DNA from: Deroplatys truncata
Taxonomy: Eukaryota > Arthropoda > Insecta > Mantodea > Mantidae
Reading direction: 5' to 3'
Length of the DNA: 64,000 nt
Assembly: GCA_030765065.1 (NCBI GenBank)
Contig: CM060981.1
Location: 228,725,152 to 228,789,151 of the forward strand
Shown: positions 1 to 11,310 of the stretch, piece after piece
Position numbering within the stretch: position 1 is the first letter of the stretch
Layout of the letters: each line of letters starts with the position of its first letter
Made by a program: the position numbers and the translations under genes
Notes under the pieces: generated by a model
Databases searched by the model: none
What the model saw: the letters and a program-made list of their open reading frames with translations, nothing else
Told to the model about the DNA's origin: nothing

Positions 1-155
1 TTCTGTCTCAATATTTTAGAAGACTGGCCATGAAATTTGTAGAAAATGTTAAGACAACAGCGATATAGTGAAACGTCTGTCAACGCGAATGTTTTCTTCC
101 ACAGCTTGCACCAAATCATCCGTGATCACAGAGGTCGGTCGCTCCGCGGCTCATC

Positions 156-367
156 AAATTAAATTGAGTTTTATTTATGGATGTTCTTTAAGTACTAAGG
201 TCCTTAGCGTCCCATTCTATATTGGGCGTGAAAGACCGGTAATTTTGCTCAGGCCTGGGGGACCACGGCTTTACTTCCCTTCCGAAGGAAGCCATGCCAA
301 GGATTTTTACGCTCGAAAAAATCCATCGCCCTCCGCCGGGTTTGAACCCGCAACCACGGAGAACGAC
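156..367 (-). mobile_element. tRNA-derived SINE, family S1
   Basis: The element is bounded by a 12-bp direct repeat, CCGCGGCTCATC, at 144-155 and 368-379, which is a clear target-site duplication. The tRNA-like head is at the right end on the minus strand, where GGGTTTGAACCC (about 330-341) reads as a B box. The body matches a second copy at about 12915-13205, including the shared phrases TTTAAGTACT and TTGGGCGTGAAA. It is non-coding and would have moved using LINE machinery. Confidence 0.8.
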
Positions 368-389
368 CCGCGGCTCATCGTGCACATTT

Positions 390-1560
390 TTACGACCTTC
401 GTTAAACTGTTTAACCACTTTCTCACCATTGCTGGCGTAACATTTCTCGCATTCGTAAAACGAATCACTGATCTGACTTCACAGTCGCCGGATCGTTAGA
501 TTGTTTTGAACATTTCAAAATGCTCTAACAACAGGAAAACACAAAGTGATGATCGCTCACAGCTGTCTGGCTTCCTAATGAATGGAGAAAGTGACGGCGC
601 ATGCTCAAATTCGCGGCTGCAGCACTGCAGCGGCAAAATATTAAAAGAGTACGCTTCGTATCCAGTAGTCAATAATTGATGAAAGAGTAGCAATGATGTC
701 CTCTCTAACTTGTATGTCAGAAGAGTGCAAACTCAAAGATTTTTAGCTTCTCTATGAAATGGAAAAAGTTACTGGTATGCAAGTCCATATCACCAACGTG
801 CGGTTACAGGGGATTGGCTAGATGTTCGATCTCGTAAAGTGTATCAATAAGACGAGCTATTAGCTTTTGGTAAGCCATAGAGTGTTGTCGTCAAGGCTTC
901 TGTTATTTATTAATATGCTGCTGGTCTTCAAAGCAGATACTAAATAGGTTATTAAAATCAGTTAAGTAATTTCCAAATTACCCCTCTCCCTTCTCCCCCC
1001 CCCACACAAGCACGCGCGCTCTTCTTGTGCGGTAGAAGGTGACAGAAGAACAGAAATATATTTTAGCTCTATAATATCACTCAAACCCGATTGCAGCCAA
1101 TCTGTATCATACAAATCGGATCTTCGGGAGATAAGAGAATACTAAAAGCCTTATTTTATTCCGGAGTGGGAGATGAGAGTAAAAGAAACAGATTTATTAC
1201 AGAAATCTAACTTTAATTCCGTATATCTCACAGCATATCTAAGCAAAGCAAAAGGATAAACGAACATCCAACCACGAAAATTGTCATTATAGTTTTGCAT
1301 ATGAATGGTTACAATACGACCAACAATTTTACGAGAAGTGTTTAGTCGCGAAACCTACTCATCTAACTTTCATGAATTTAAATGAGAAAGTTGAGCACCA
1401 TAACATTTCAAATCAATTAATCACTAAGTGTTAAAGTAATCTAAGAGAGCAAAAACAGGAAATTTGTCCTATTCGCCTATTATTCGAATAGGGAATAAAA
1501 ATGCTGGTTTTGATTTTGGATGCACATATTTTCACCTTGCGCTCGAAAAACCTGATTACG
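390..1560. other. No recognisable feature
   Basis: AT-rich sequence with scattered short open frames and no recognisable protein motif, repeat family or structured RNA. A pyrimidine-rich run lies near 980-1005. Confidence 0.5.
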
Positions 1561-1569
1561 ACTACAATT

Positions 1570-2090
1570 TGAACGGGGGGGGGCGGTTAGCACCTCGATC
1601 TCCCAATGGATCTTTTGTGCATACACCCCCGGGCACAACAGACAAGGTGAAGGAACGTGTCGGCTGCATCGCAGGCCTACGCAAGTGGCAGCAATAGTTC
1701 CAGGCTTCACCACCCGGCCAAGGGGAGTCGCTCGGAGGCGTCCCTCTTGCGGGACCGGGAAATGCAACCCAACAGGCTCGATAGGATTCCCTCTAGCAGG
1801 GCCCAGAAGGACTTCTAATTTGCAAGCATCTCTGCCATCTGCCCCACACCGAACGAACTACAGTCTCGGATTCAACTTGAAACATGAAAAGAGGGAAATG
1901 AATGAGAGGAAATGGGAGAGAGAAGAAAGCCGTAGTAGAATACACCACTCCAGTATTCGCCTGTGCCAACCAGTGAAAACCACGAAAAACCAATGGTCAA
2001 AGTGGGTGGCGACCCGGAATCGAAACCGGGACCTCCGAATGCCAGCCTCACACGTTACCGCGGAGCCATCTCACTCGGTGCTCGAAACAC
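1570..2090 (-). mobile_element. tRNA-derived SINE-like element
   Basis: A GC-richer island contains a minus-strand tRNA-like head at about 2010-2085, with a B-box-like GGTTTCGATTCC when read on the minus strand, followed by a non-homologous body to the left. The short open frames here read through SINE sequence and are not taken as genes. The left boundary is approximate and no target-site duplication was found. Confidence 0.5.
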
Positions 2091-2284
2091 TTACTAAATG
2101 TGGTGTATTGCATTTACATAACTTTCTCTACTCACTCTTGGATATAGTATTCTTAAAAAAAACTTATTATTTTACCAACTACTGTTAATTGATATAATCA
2201 TTTATTTGAGATTTGTATGTTTCGTTGTTGGTATAAGAAGGATATTAAAGTGACATTAATTGCATGGGCATGAAAAAACAAAAC

Positions 2285-2772
2285 AATACCGACTTACGGC
2301 TTGAAAAAGTTTAAAGTGTTTAAAAATTGAAATCAATATCAAAGAATATCTCCGAAATGGTAAACGTCAAAAAATGTATATAAGGATGTATCTGTGTCAT
2401 TTAGCGAGATCTATGATTTGCGTGTATCTTCTACAGTTTACCAGTTATACAAAATTCAAACACAATGAAGATGACTTCATTAAACTTCAAGATATGCATT
2501 TTATGTGTTGTGCAAACATCTTAAACATATAATGTTTTAATCAAAATCGATAGTCATCATAGAGAAAATAAAAAATAACGAAAGCTAGCCGAGTTTTGTA
2601 TTTAATCAATGTTTCGGTGTTTAGATATGCACACACACGTACATTTTGCTAAAAATACTTTAATGGATTCAGGGAGCCTCAAAACGTGTAAATTATCGGC
2701 ATGGAATTTTTGAGTGGAATGCAATACCTCTATATTTACTATGCTAGGTGTTATAGAAAGTAAAAGTGAAAT
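2285..2772 (+). repeat. R1 interspersed repeat, degraded copy
   Basis: Diverged copy of the R1 family, recognised by the ordered landmarks seen in better copies: a TTTACCAGTTAT phrase, a TTTTAATCAAAATCG phrase, GGATTCAGGGAGCCTC, and a terminal stretch ending in a degenerate TAGAAAGTAAAA. It is in the same orientation as the copy at 11866-12722. Confidence 0.6.
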
Positions 2773-2779
2773 GCCCTTA

Positions 2780-3265
2780 AGGAGATTTTCGCTGACCACA
2801 CGTAGGCGATGACAACCAGGCTTGCCGAGAAGTAGCTATTGTCGTGGACATAACATGCACGGAATGTGAACCATAAATCTGACGTGTCCTATCTATCTAA
2901 GGGTAGGTAAGTTGCGTGGGAAAGGAGCTTCCAATTGCTGGAAGAGATGGCAAAGGTAGATCGAGATAATACAGGTTCAACAAATGGTAGATCTCGAAGG
3001 CCACGATTAATTGTTGGGAAGTCGGCAATCCTGTAGAACAAAAACCACGCGTCCAAAGCTGCAAGAAGTAGGACGACCAACCTAACACCCAAGAAACAAT
3101 GTAAGTGACATAATCTCCCTCACATCGGTGCGGCATAGTCCTTCGCCAAGGGTGCTCCAGAAGATCAATGTAAGGAACATTCAAATGAATATAATGACAT
3201 CGATGTGCAGTATTCAATTATTTTATTACTCGGTATTATATACCTATATACTCGTATATATTCCG
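2780..3265. other. No recognisable feature
   Basis: Nothing supported. Short overlapping frames on both strands show no known motif. Confidence 0.5.
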
Positions 3266-3269
3266 GTTT

Positions 3270-3905
3270 TACAATGTACACCCAAGACTACAGTTTTTAA
3301 CACCTTAATATCACTTTTCTCTATTCTTGCCTGTTGGACCATAAATCTTCCTCAATTTCCCAATTCATCATTGCCCCTCTAATTGCTTGAATCCACGTGC
3401 TCTGCGGTCTTCCTTTTCTCCATCTTTCTATTGGCGTCCGCTCCGTTATTCTTTTGGGTAATCATTCATATTCCATTCTTTTAGCATGCCCATACCATTC
3501 TAATTGTTTCTGTTGAATAAGATGTAAAATTGAATTTTGAACATTCATATTTTCTTTTATAATCTCCTTTCGAATTTTTTATCTTTTAGATATCCTAGCA
3601 GATCTCCTCCAATAATTCATTTCTGTTGCCAAAGGTTTTCTTTTTAACTGATAGTTCAGAGTGCACACTTCGGAGTCATAGGTTATAATACTTCTAAAGA
3701 TTGTTTTAAACGTTGTGGTTTTAGTTTCTTTTGAGACCTGTTTATCGTGTAATATACTATTCAAAGTACATATAGCATCTTTTCCGAGTTTATCTTTGTT
3801 CTTATCTCCTTTTCTTGTTTCCCATCTTGTGTAATCTTTACTACCAGGTACTACCTCTGTGGACCTGTCTGCCTGAGGACCTGCGACCTCTTGCGGCGCC
3901 TTCAC
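3270..3905 (-). pseudogene. Non-LTR retrotransposon ORF2, C-terminal remnant
   Basis: Read on the minus strand in shifting frames, the segment encodes the C-terminal part of an endonuclease/reverse-transcriptase polyprotein. The upstream half (3579-3905) contains the TIFRSIITYDSEVCTLN phrase, the remnant of the usual 'ILTYGSE.W.L' block after the polymerase core, then LATEMNYWRRSARISKR. Downstream come EWYGHAKRMEYE and GRPQSTWIQAIRGAM, typical of the tail of RTE/jockey-like elements. Stops follow the SKR block and interrupt the tail near 3310, and there are frame changes. The catalytic reverse-transcriptase core is absent, so this is a dead 5'-truncated copy. Confidence 0.75.
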
Positions 3906-4402
3906 TTTATCCCTTCATCCCGAGGATGTGTAGTTACAAGAGATCTAGTTGATCGTAGTGCCGATGTGTCCCCCTCCCTTGAATAACCTCTATCCCTACC
4001 TTTTGTATGTGAGACGCCGGTTGATAGTGAGAGTGAGTTGATGACCAGGATCTATGTAGCATTTGGTGCTATTCATGATATGCCAGGTACTTTTTAAACA
4101 ACTCAGCAATCATTACAACGACGCTATCAACTATGCTCTGAAGTCAAAAGGTCAGCATTTGAACATCTTTTATAAACATTTATGCACTTGTTTAATTCTT
4201 GTTTTGTTCTTGGTTTAACTATGTGTAGTCTTTTTATAAGGCATATGTTTGTATCATTTAACATTACTTTAATCTTCCTTAAGCAGTTTGCATAACGGTA
4301 ATGAAATTTTGACCAAGAATAGTATTATTTATATAATATGTTATTGACACTAACCTGTAATCGTAGCTGTTGATCACTTAAAACGTTCTGAATTACTAGG
4401 AG

Positions 4403-4734
4403 GGCGGCGCCGTGGCCGACTGGTTAGACCGCTCGCCTCTCACCGAGGCGGCCCGGGTTCAATCCCAGGGACCCGCATGTGGGATTTGTTGTAGACAAAG
4501 CGGCGTCTGGGCGGGTTTTCTCCGGTTTCCCCGGCCATTCATTCCACTAACTGCCCCATCATCACCTTTCATCATTTCCTTTCATCTACTTCCTTCATCC
4601 TATTCCAGGGCTGATCACCCATCCTGGCTATTCTGTCTGCTCCAGGCTCTGTCTGCTCCTCTGACCCCAGGCACCTGCCTGTAAGTCCTGGTGTAAGTTC
4701 TACATAAGATGAGGATAAACAGGGAATGAATGAG
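4403..4734 (+). mobile_element. tRNA-derived SINE, family S2
   Basis: The head carries A box TGGCCGACTGG and B box GGGTTCAATCCC of a tRNA-like RNA polymerase III promoter. A CT-rich body follows, ending near GAGGATAAACAGGGAATGAA. The 10-bp direct repeat TTACTAGGAG at 4393-4402 and 4735-4744 is the target-site duplication. A second copy lies at 55749-56087. The intact duplication suggests a fairly recent insertion. Confidence 0.9.
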
Positions 4735-4959
4735 TTACTAGGAGCACATGAAGGTGCCATATAATTAAGTAAAGATCCACAAGTTAAGTACTAAATCAGT
4801 TTATGAGTTTTGCAACTATCCCAATGCCTTGTAGCAAAAGATGCGTGGCGACCTGAATTTCATTTAACCTACGTGGTGTTTCAAAAGCATTAATGTCCTC
4901 TGGCTCAATAACAAGACATTTGCGGATGTAGGTTCCCTAAAAGAAATTACTCAAATATA

Positions 4960-6189
4960 AGGGGCATTCAAATGAAATCTGCTCAGTGCGTCTAACTTTG
5001 CATTACACACTGCGTGTATGGTGGCACCATCCATTGGTAGAGCGACTGCAGCGTGCGCAACGTTTGACGTTGCATAGAGACAGTGTGGTTTCACGCCGAA
5101 GAGAATGTGGTCACACAAGTTATCGTCCACTACTGAACATGAGGCGAGTAAGCAGGAACAACGAGGAGGGATTCGATTTTTAGCAGCGGAGGGAGTTGGA
5201 GGCCGTGAAATGTATCGGCGGATGAAGGCTGTGTACGGTGAGTACAGTCTGTGTCGTTCAAGTGTGGTGGAATGGCGCAAAAGATTCCTTGAGGGGCGCG
5301 AGTTACTGGAAGACGATGGTCGTCCTGGATAGGCGCAGAATCACCGTGGATGAGATCCATCGGTTACTGGGTATTAGCGTGGGCACCATTCACACCATAA
5401 TGCATCAACACTTGAAATTCCGAAAAGTTTGTGCGCAGTAGGTTCCCCACCAACTGACTGCCGAACAGCACAATACTCGAATGGCGCTGTCTTTTGAGTC
5501 ATCTGCAACGTTATCATGAGGAGGAATACGGCTTTCTGTCGCATATTGTCACTGGTGACGAAACATGGTGTCACCATTTTGAACCGGAAAGCAAGCGCCA
5601 GAGCAAGCAGTGGAAACATGCGACTTCACCACCTCCAAAGAAATCAAAGGCCGTGCACACAAGTTCTGCTAAGGTCATGATGTCCTTTTTTGACCACAAG
5701 GGCCCGCTGCTTGTCGAGTTCCTGGAACGGGGAACCACCATCAATGCCCAGTGTTATCAAACCACTTTACAGAACCTTAGACGAGCTATCAAGTCGAAAC
5801 GCCCAGGCATGTTATCCAATGGCGTTATTCTCCTGCATGATAATGCCCGCCCACACACTGCCAATGCGGCGAAGACGACATTGCAGCAGTTTCGATGGGA
5901 AACGCTGGAACATCTACCGTACAGTCCATACCTTTCATCGTGTGACTTTCATGTTTATGGGGCTCTAAAACAAGCTATTCGCGGACATTGATTCACAACG
6001 GACGACGAAGTGTGTGAATGGGTCCAGGCCTGGATCCGACAGCAGCCTACTAGGTTCTTCAAAGATGGAATCGAACGCTAATGTCACAATGGGATAAATG
6101 TGCCAACAGTTTTGGCGACTATTTTTGAGTTAATAAAATCGTTATCGTTATTTTACACAAGTGACCGGGTTTCATTTGAATGACCCTCA
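4960..6189 (+). mobile_element. Mariner transposon (about 1.23 kb), defective
   Basis: The ends are imperfect inverted repeats around GGCATTCAAATGAAA on the left and TTTCATTTGAATGACC on the right, flanked by TA on both sides, as expected for mariner. The body encodes a broken transposase. Length and architecture match full-size mariner elements of about 1.3 kb. Confidence 0.85.
5105..6081 (+). pseudogene. Mariner transposase, broken
   Basis: The N-terminal helix-turn-helix region (GREMYRRMKAVYGEYSLC, EWRKRFLEGRELLEDDGRPG) is open until a stop near 5330. A middle part follows from about 5336 to 5441, then another stop, and the catalytic domain is open from 5494 to 5991. Catalytic landmarks are TGDETWCHHF (first Asp), LHDNARPHTA (second Asp) and CDFHVYGALK (third Asp). 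The usual YSPDLSP block reads YSPYLSS, so that conserved motif is damaged. Several stops and frame changes make the gene non-functional. Confidence 0.85.
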
Positions 6190-6303
6190 TAGAACACCTG
6201 AATCGCGACTTAAGATTACTCTGTGTTATTCTGATTCATCCTGTATAAAAACCAAACCATCCTATCAAAGAACTAAACTCAATAATCACCACACATTTCG
6301 TAT

Positions 6304-6460
6304 TAACATGGGTGGCCGAGCTCGCTCGAGCACGACTCCTAAACGGGAGGTTCGCAGTGCAAATTCAGCCAGAACTATCCGAGGTTTTTTCAGGTTTTTC
6401 TCAGTCCTTATAACTAGTAAACCTTAAATTTAGGCCTCGAACGCTTCTTTCCCAAAATTC
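6304..6460 (+). mobile_element. SINE-like element, family S4
   Basis: The head GGTGGCCGAGCTCG resembles a tRNA A box. A later block GAGGTTTTTTCAGGTTTTTC matches the body of related elements at about 54690 and 58640 (GAGGTTTTTTCGTGG, GAGATTTTTTCCACG). The B box is degraded. Boundaries are approximate and no duplication was seen. Confidence 0.5.
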
Positions 6461-6469
6461 TTTTCCCAA

Positions 6470-7150
6470 TTGTCATTTCATTTCATGTATAAAAAGTGTC
6501 CATGGTCTGTGGTGTTGTATAAAACTAATAACGGGCGTTAAATACTTTCAAAAGATTCTTGAAACTGAGATAGACCATGCCACCGCCCTAACTTTTGTCA
6601 CATCACGCGCAACCACCTGGACTGTCACGACTCCTATAGGTTATTATTCCACTTTAGTAGACTTCTGTAATAAATAATTCTATACTCTGTGTAGAATTTA
6701 AAATACATTGAGAAACGTTTACTTAAATTTCATAGAAATAAGGAACAACTCCCTTCTAGATTCTAGCCCTGTGTCGGATAATACACTTAGGGGAAATTAA
6801 TGGACTTAGAAATTTACAGCAGTAGTATAACTTCATTATGTCTGAGATAAGACTAAGATAATGGCTCTGCAGGGAGATTCCCCTTTGGATCTAATTTCTA
6901 TTCTAGCGACCTTATGATACGATAATTTTATTGGAGTTGTAGATCACGTGCTTCCAAATTATAACGTGTCTTGTCTCCTTGTAATGATTTACAGGTTTGA
7001 CGCTCTCCGTCGTTTCTGCATAGCAGAATGAACAGGAGAGGGAGAAACCTAGGGCACTGTTGCTAAAGTAGTGGTATTAGCTTTACAGATATGAGCTTAA
7101 TTCTTCCAAGATGTTATTCTTTATTTCGTCATATACTTTTTACATTTATG
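6470..7150. other. No recognisable feature
   Basis: Nothing supported; AT-rich sequence without coding or repeat signals that I recognise. Confidence 0.5.
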
Positions 7151-7154
7151 GCTT

Positions 7155-9168
7155 CACTTTCTCTTCCGCGTACAGTAGGTAGTGAGGTGTTGCATTCCGT
7201 GAAAAAAGTCATACCGAGTATTCACCGGAAATAGTTTATTTGAGGTCCTCTGAATCCAAAGAAAGCATTTTTAGATAAAAAGTCCGTGCCTGTATGCGTC
7301 TGTGTGTCTGTGAACAGCATTACTCAAGTACGAAAAGTTGAATAAATAACACACAAAACTTGGTGTTTAGGCTCAGTACTTTCCAAAGATAAGACACGAA
7401 AATTTTCAAGAACATTCTCCCACCTCAAACTACGCTTTAGATTGAATATTTTTCGAAATTTTTGATTTTCTAAAAATGCCTCTAACGACTTTGATTAAAA
7501 TGCCATATATTAAAGATATTTACATGATAAATAAAATCTACATCTTACAATTTCTAGGAGTCGCCTGTGAATCCTCTTCATTCGGAAGGAATTTTGTATA
7601 ATCTTGCATAACTAGTAAACGGGTAACGAAAACATACTATACAAGAAATGTAGTGTCTCTTTTTTTAAAGCACATATTTTACTTTCTCTACTACCTATAG
7701 TAAGTAGGGGAAGTATTGTATTCCGCCCAAAAATTCTATACCGAGATTTCACCGGAAATACATGTTTGAGACCCCCTGAAGCCAAAAAAAGCATTTTTGG
7801 AAACATGTCCGTGTGTGTTCTGTGTGTGTCTGTGAACAGCATAACTCAGAAACGAACATTCGGAACAAACTTGGTATTTGGGTTCAGTATCTTCCAAGGA
7901 TGCGACACGAAGGTTTTCAAGAAAATCCTCCCACCCCAGAGTACCCTTTACATGGAAGATTTTTCGAAAATTTTAATTTCTCAAAAATGGCTCTAACGAT
8001 TTTGATTAAAATATCATATGTTTAAGATATTTTTATGACAAATAAAATGTATATCTTGAATTTCCTGGGAATGTCTCCAAAAGTATTCTTTATTGTGAAC
8101 GACTTTTGCATAACTGGTAAACCATAAGAGATAGACAAAAGTTTACTACACAAAAAATGTAGATCGCGTTAAAATACACAATTTATGTCATATACATTTT
8201 TTTAGTTGATTGAACCGTCTTCGAGATATTGCTTGCTATTTCCTTAAATTTTTCAATACTTATACTTTTTCTCAAATTCGTTATTCAATTTTTTATGTCC
8301 TGGATATTCAAACAGAATATAAAGCGCCACATAGCAACCAGCGCTTAAAATATTTGACTATCGCTTATAACCTACCATGTTCCCCTTGCATCTACAAGAA
8401 AATTAGCAATAAGATTGACATCTCGATATCTCGAGTAACATGAAGCATATGGAGAATAAACGTTTGTAAAAATAGTTTGTACAAGAGTAGAGAAAGTCAT
8501 GTGAGTGTAACGCATCAGATTTTTTAATGTAATTATACTTGTGGCAGCCTTGTCACAGCAAGAGATTTATTCACACTAAGAAGAGCAATCTTAAACACAA
8601 ACATTTTCTATGGTTCTTAAATACTGCTCGAACATTTTGGTGCGTGTGTGTATAACCTTTAATCACATGACCTTCTACATTTGACACTTACAGTTTCTGT
8701 AAGTGCGGGAGATCCACGGATAAAGCGGTTCCTTTTGTCCATTTCCCAGCGTTCTTTACGAACAAAGATCTGGAAAGCGTGTAGAATTACTTTAAAACAC
8801 ACAATCTATTTCAAATAACATTTTTGTAGCATTAGCCATTTCCAAGATATCCGTTATTAATGGTTCGAATTGTTCAACACTTAGCATTGTTTTAAAATCG
8901 TTTAACATTCAGTTGTTTCTCGCGATTCCATGAAAAAAGTATGGAATTTTAAGATCAGTGTATAGCGTCCAGTTCTGAAACATTTGACTATCGCTGTTAA
9001 CATTTGAATGTATAACGAAATGTGTAATGTAGCTATTTCTGCAAGGGTTTATTTGGATTAAAATGTAGTAGATATAAAAGTAAACTTTAAATTGACTAGT
9101 TTGTATAACGAAAATAAACGATAGATTGCAGAGACAGTCATGTGAATGTAACGCATATTTTTCCATTC
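7155..9168 (-). repeat. R1 repeat, reverse orientation, interrupted by a second R1 copy
   Basis: The outer copy begins at about 7155 with a diverged ACTTTCTCT end and runs to about 7672. It resumes near 8775 (TTTAAAACACACAATC) and ends at 9120-9168 with AGAGACAGTCATGTGAATG. The interruption is mostly the copy at 7680-8535. The two arms are the consecutive halves of the longer R1 subtype, which has a TTGTTTCTCGCGATTCCATG block, so the order of insertion can be read. Confidence 0.65.
7678..8535 (-). repeat. R1 repeat, short subtype, near full length
   Basis: It starts with TTTACTTTCTCTACTACC and ends with GTAGAGAAAGTCATGTGAG followed by GTAACGCATCAG. The two ends share an 11-bp inverted motif, ACTTTCTCTAC / GTAGAGAAAGT. 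Length is about 860 bp. It is inserted inside the copy at 7155-9168. No transposase-like frame is present, so it would be a non-autonomous element. Confidence 0.7.
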
Positions 9169-9299
9169 ATTATACTCCACCTTTAACATATGGGTTATAT
9201 CGGGGGCTTTGCATTTGGAACAATTATTCGTGGCAATGGTGTTTACTGTTTATGTTAATCTTTGAGTTACCTTTAAATTAACATTTAAATACCTCTCTT

Positions 9300-9440
9300 T
9301 CTTACTTCCATACTCTAGGGAGGGTAGGGAATAATCCTGGCTAAAGCAAAATAGCGAATCTCCAGCCGGAATCGAACCCGAGACCTCCGGATTTGGAGGT
9401 TAGCATGCCAACGACCAGACCACTGAGGCAGTCCCACAAC
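9300..9440 (-). mobile_element. tRNA-derived SINE fragment
   Basis: A minus-strand tRNA-like head at about 9365-9437 reads with B box GGGTTCGATTCC and A-box-like TGGTCGTTGGC. The body to the left is short and has no recognised end. Confidence 0.55.
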
Positions 9441-9467
9441 ATCAGATTTTTTAATGGCATATAGGAT

Positions 9468-9999
9468 AAGACTATGAGCAGAGGGGGATTTAACACCTTG
9501 ACCTACGCAGATATTTTGTACCTAGGTTCCTGACTGCGCCCCCGGGGTGGGAGGGATTAGTTGGGAAGAATCAGAGGACGGCCGGAGGGTAGGGTCCCTA
9601 CCTTGTATAGCTTTAAACTCCAAGGATGGCTGCTGGTGCAGCGGCTCCCCTCCCCCATGTGGGCTTACACATGCGGGGCGGGGGGACCGGGGACCGTCCC
9701 CATTCTGGGGGACGAGTTTACTCAAAGCATTCTTTCCCCTACGATACACACGCCCGAGACCTCCCGCCGACACTTGCAACCCTGAAGAAACCAAGCAGAT
9801 GAAAAACGAAGTAAAATGAGAATGGAGATGACATGGAAGGACAGGAAATTCGGGGGATGTAATGATCCATCCCAGAATTTGTCTTAACGACCAATCCCCG
9901 AAAAAACCCACGAGTGAAGAAGGTCAGCAGCGAGAATCGAACCCAATATCTCCCGAATGCGGGCCACAGACATTACCACTTGAGCCATCCTGCGCAGTT
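9468..9999 (-). mobile_element. tRNA-derived SINE with target-site duplication
   Basis: A perfect 14-bp direct repeat ATGGCATATAGGAT lies at 9454-9467 and 10000-10013. The tRNA-like head is at the right end on the minus strand (B box GGGTTCGATTCTC near 9940). The GC-rich body, about 450 bp, contains long runs of C and G and explains the overlapping open frames on both strands here. It interrupts sequence at the edge of an R1 copy. Confidence 0.85.
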
Positions 10000-10264
10000 A
10001 TGGCATATAGGATCATGAACTTTCTAGAAGTTTACAAAATGCTTATGTCCATTACGGTATAATGAACTTTTGAACCGGGTTCATATATTCCTCGCACGAT
10101 CGCACACGATGAAGTTATTCGATTATACAAGCCTGCTTCAGAGAGAGCTCATTTGCGAAGGAGATGGGGAAAGAATCGGTGATAACAGTGTCATCACACG
10201 TTAGAGCAGAAACTAAACATTATCAGTGTCGCGTAACGCTTGTCATCTTTTTCTTGGAAAGGTA

Positions 10265-10325
10265 AATTCAGACTGAAAATTCAATGCTATAGCCGAGATT
10301 TGAGCCACGCATCCTGCGGCTTCCG
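10265..10325 (-). mobile_element. SINE family S3, fragment
   Basis: Short diverged match to the better copy at about 10680-10790, sharing AAAATTCAATGC and GAGATTTGAG phrases. Only the B-box half of the tRNA-like head is left. Confidence 0.45.
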
Positions 10326-10369
10326 GAAAAATTGAGTGGTTTTTGAGAGTTCTACATTTTTGTCTGGTA

Positions 10370-10600
10370 TGCTTTTATTCTATCCCTTTAGGTTTACTAG
10401 TTATTTAAATATTTTTAAAAACTCCTTAGGAATAAAGAGGATTTTACAGGCTAGTCCCAGAAAATTCAAAATGTATATTTTATTTACTATGTAAGTATCT
10501 TAAAATATGGTGCTTATCAAAATTCTTAATTATATCTAAGAAAATATAATATTTCGAAAATCTTTGTGTCGCATATCAGCTTTAGTATCAATCCGAAATT
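10370..10600 (+). repeat. R1 repeat fragment, degraded
   Basis: Landmarks in R1 order: GTTTACTAGTTAT, CCCAGAAAATTCAAAATGTA, and CTTTGTGTCGCAT. The middle is diverged and both ends are missing. Confidence 0.45.
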
Positions 10601-10679
10601 TTATTTTGGTGTTATGCTGTACAGACAGAAAGAGACAGAGCTCCTTCTAAAATCCTAAAAGTGTTTTTTCGTTTGAAAG

Positions 10680-10790
10680 CTAGAATCAGGGGACTGAAAA
10701 ATTCAATGCCACAGCCCAGATTTGAAACACGGATCTGCCGGTTTCCGTCCGGTTGCTCTAACCACTGAGCTATCATGGCAAAATGCTGGT
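10680..10790 (-). mobile_element. SINE family S3, tRNA-like head
   Basis: On the minus strand from about 10783 the sequence begins TGCCATGATAGCTCAGTGG, a good A box. It then gives GCAACCGGACGGAAACCGG as an anticodon-arm-like hairpin and TGTTTCAAATC as B box, closing with GGGCTGTGGCA. At about 73 nt it folds like a tRNA, but the lack of a proper U33 and the related copies mark it as a SINE head rather than a tRNA gene. Confidence 0.65.
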
Positions 10791-11014
10791 AGGATCATTA
10801 AATTCTCTAGCTGATTCACATTTTTTCCCGGTAAACCACAAGGAGAGCTCAAATTGTTTTGAGATGACAACCCCATAGGCGACTTACAACGACGTAAATA
10901 CTTTTAATTCCAGGTCTTCATAGTTTAGCCTCTGTTAGGTCAATTAATGAATTAAGTTGCGCAATATTTTATCGGGAAAAATGCTAGTCAGCCAGAATTT
11001 AATGTCCTACAGAC

Positions 11015-11150
11015 AAGTTGCCATGGTAGCTTAGTGGTTACGGAAACCGGGAGATCCGTGGTTCAAATCCCGGCTATGGCATTGATGTTTTCAGTCATCT
11101 GTTTCTACCTTTCCAACCTAGTCCTATACACATGGCTAGTATGGAGGAAC
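11015..11150 (+). mobile_element. SINE family S3 copy
   Basis: Starts TGCCATGGTAGCTTAGTGG (A box) and contains GGTTCAAATCCCGG (B box) and CTATGGCA, which pairs with the start. The distance between boxes is shorter than in a tRNA. A short body follows with TTTTCAGTCATCTG, shared with the copy at 53664. Confidence 0.65.
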
Positions 11151-11164
11151 TATTAATGCTTTTT

Positions 11165-11310
11165 AGTTTGTGTGTTTGTTCGTTTGTTTGTTTGATGATT
11201 ATGCGTCAAAACATATATTTCCGGAGAAATACCAATATCAAATATTTGGGTGGAGTGCAATACCTTCTCGTCCTAGTATGTACGTGGTAGAGAAAACAAA
11301 AATGCCTCGT
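11165..11310 (+). repeat. R1 repeat, terminal fragment
   Basis: Contains only the right-hand end of R1: CAAAACATATATTTCCGG, GGGTGGAGTGCAATACC and GTGGTAGAGAAAAC. Confidence 0.55.

Noticed and set aside
9522..9911. 129-codon minus-strand frame
   Set aside because: It lies wholly within a SINE bounded by a 14-bp target duplication.
11018..11085. tRNA gene
   Set aside because: A and B boxes are present, but the spacing is too short and related copies with attached bodies show it is a SINE head. The same applies to the other tRNA-like hits.
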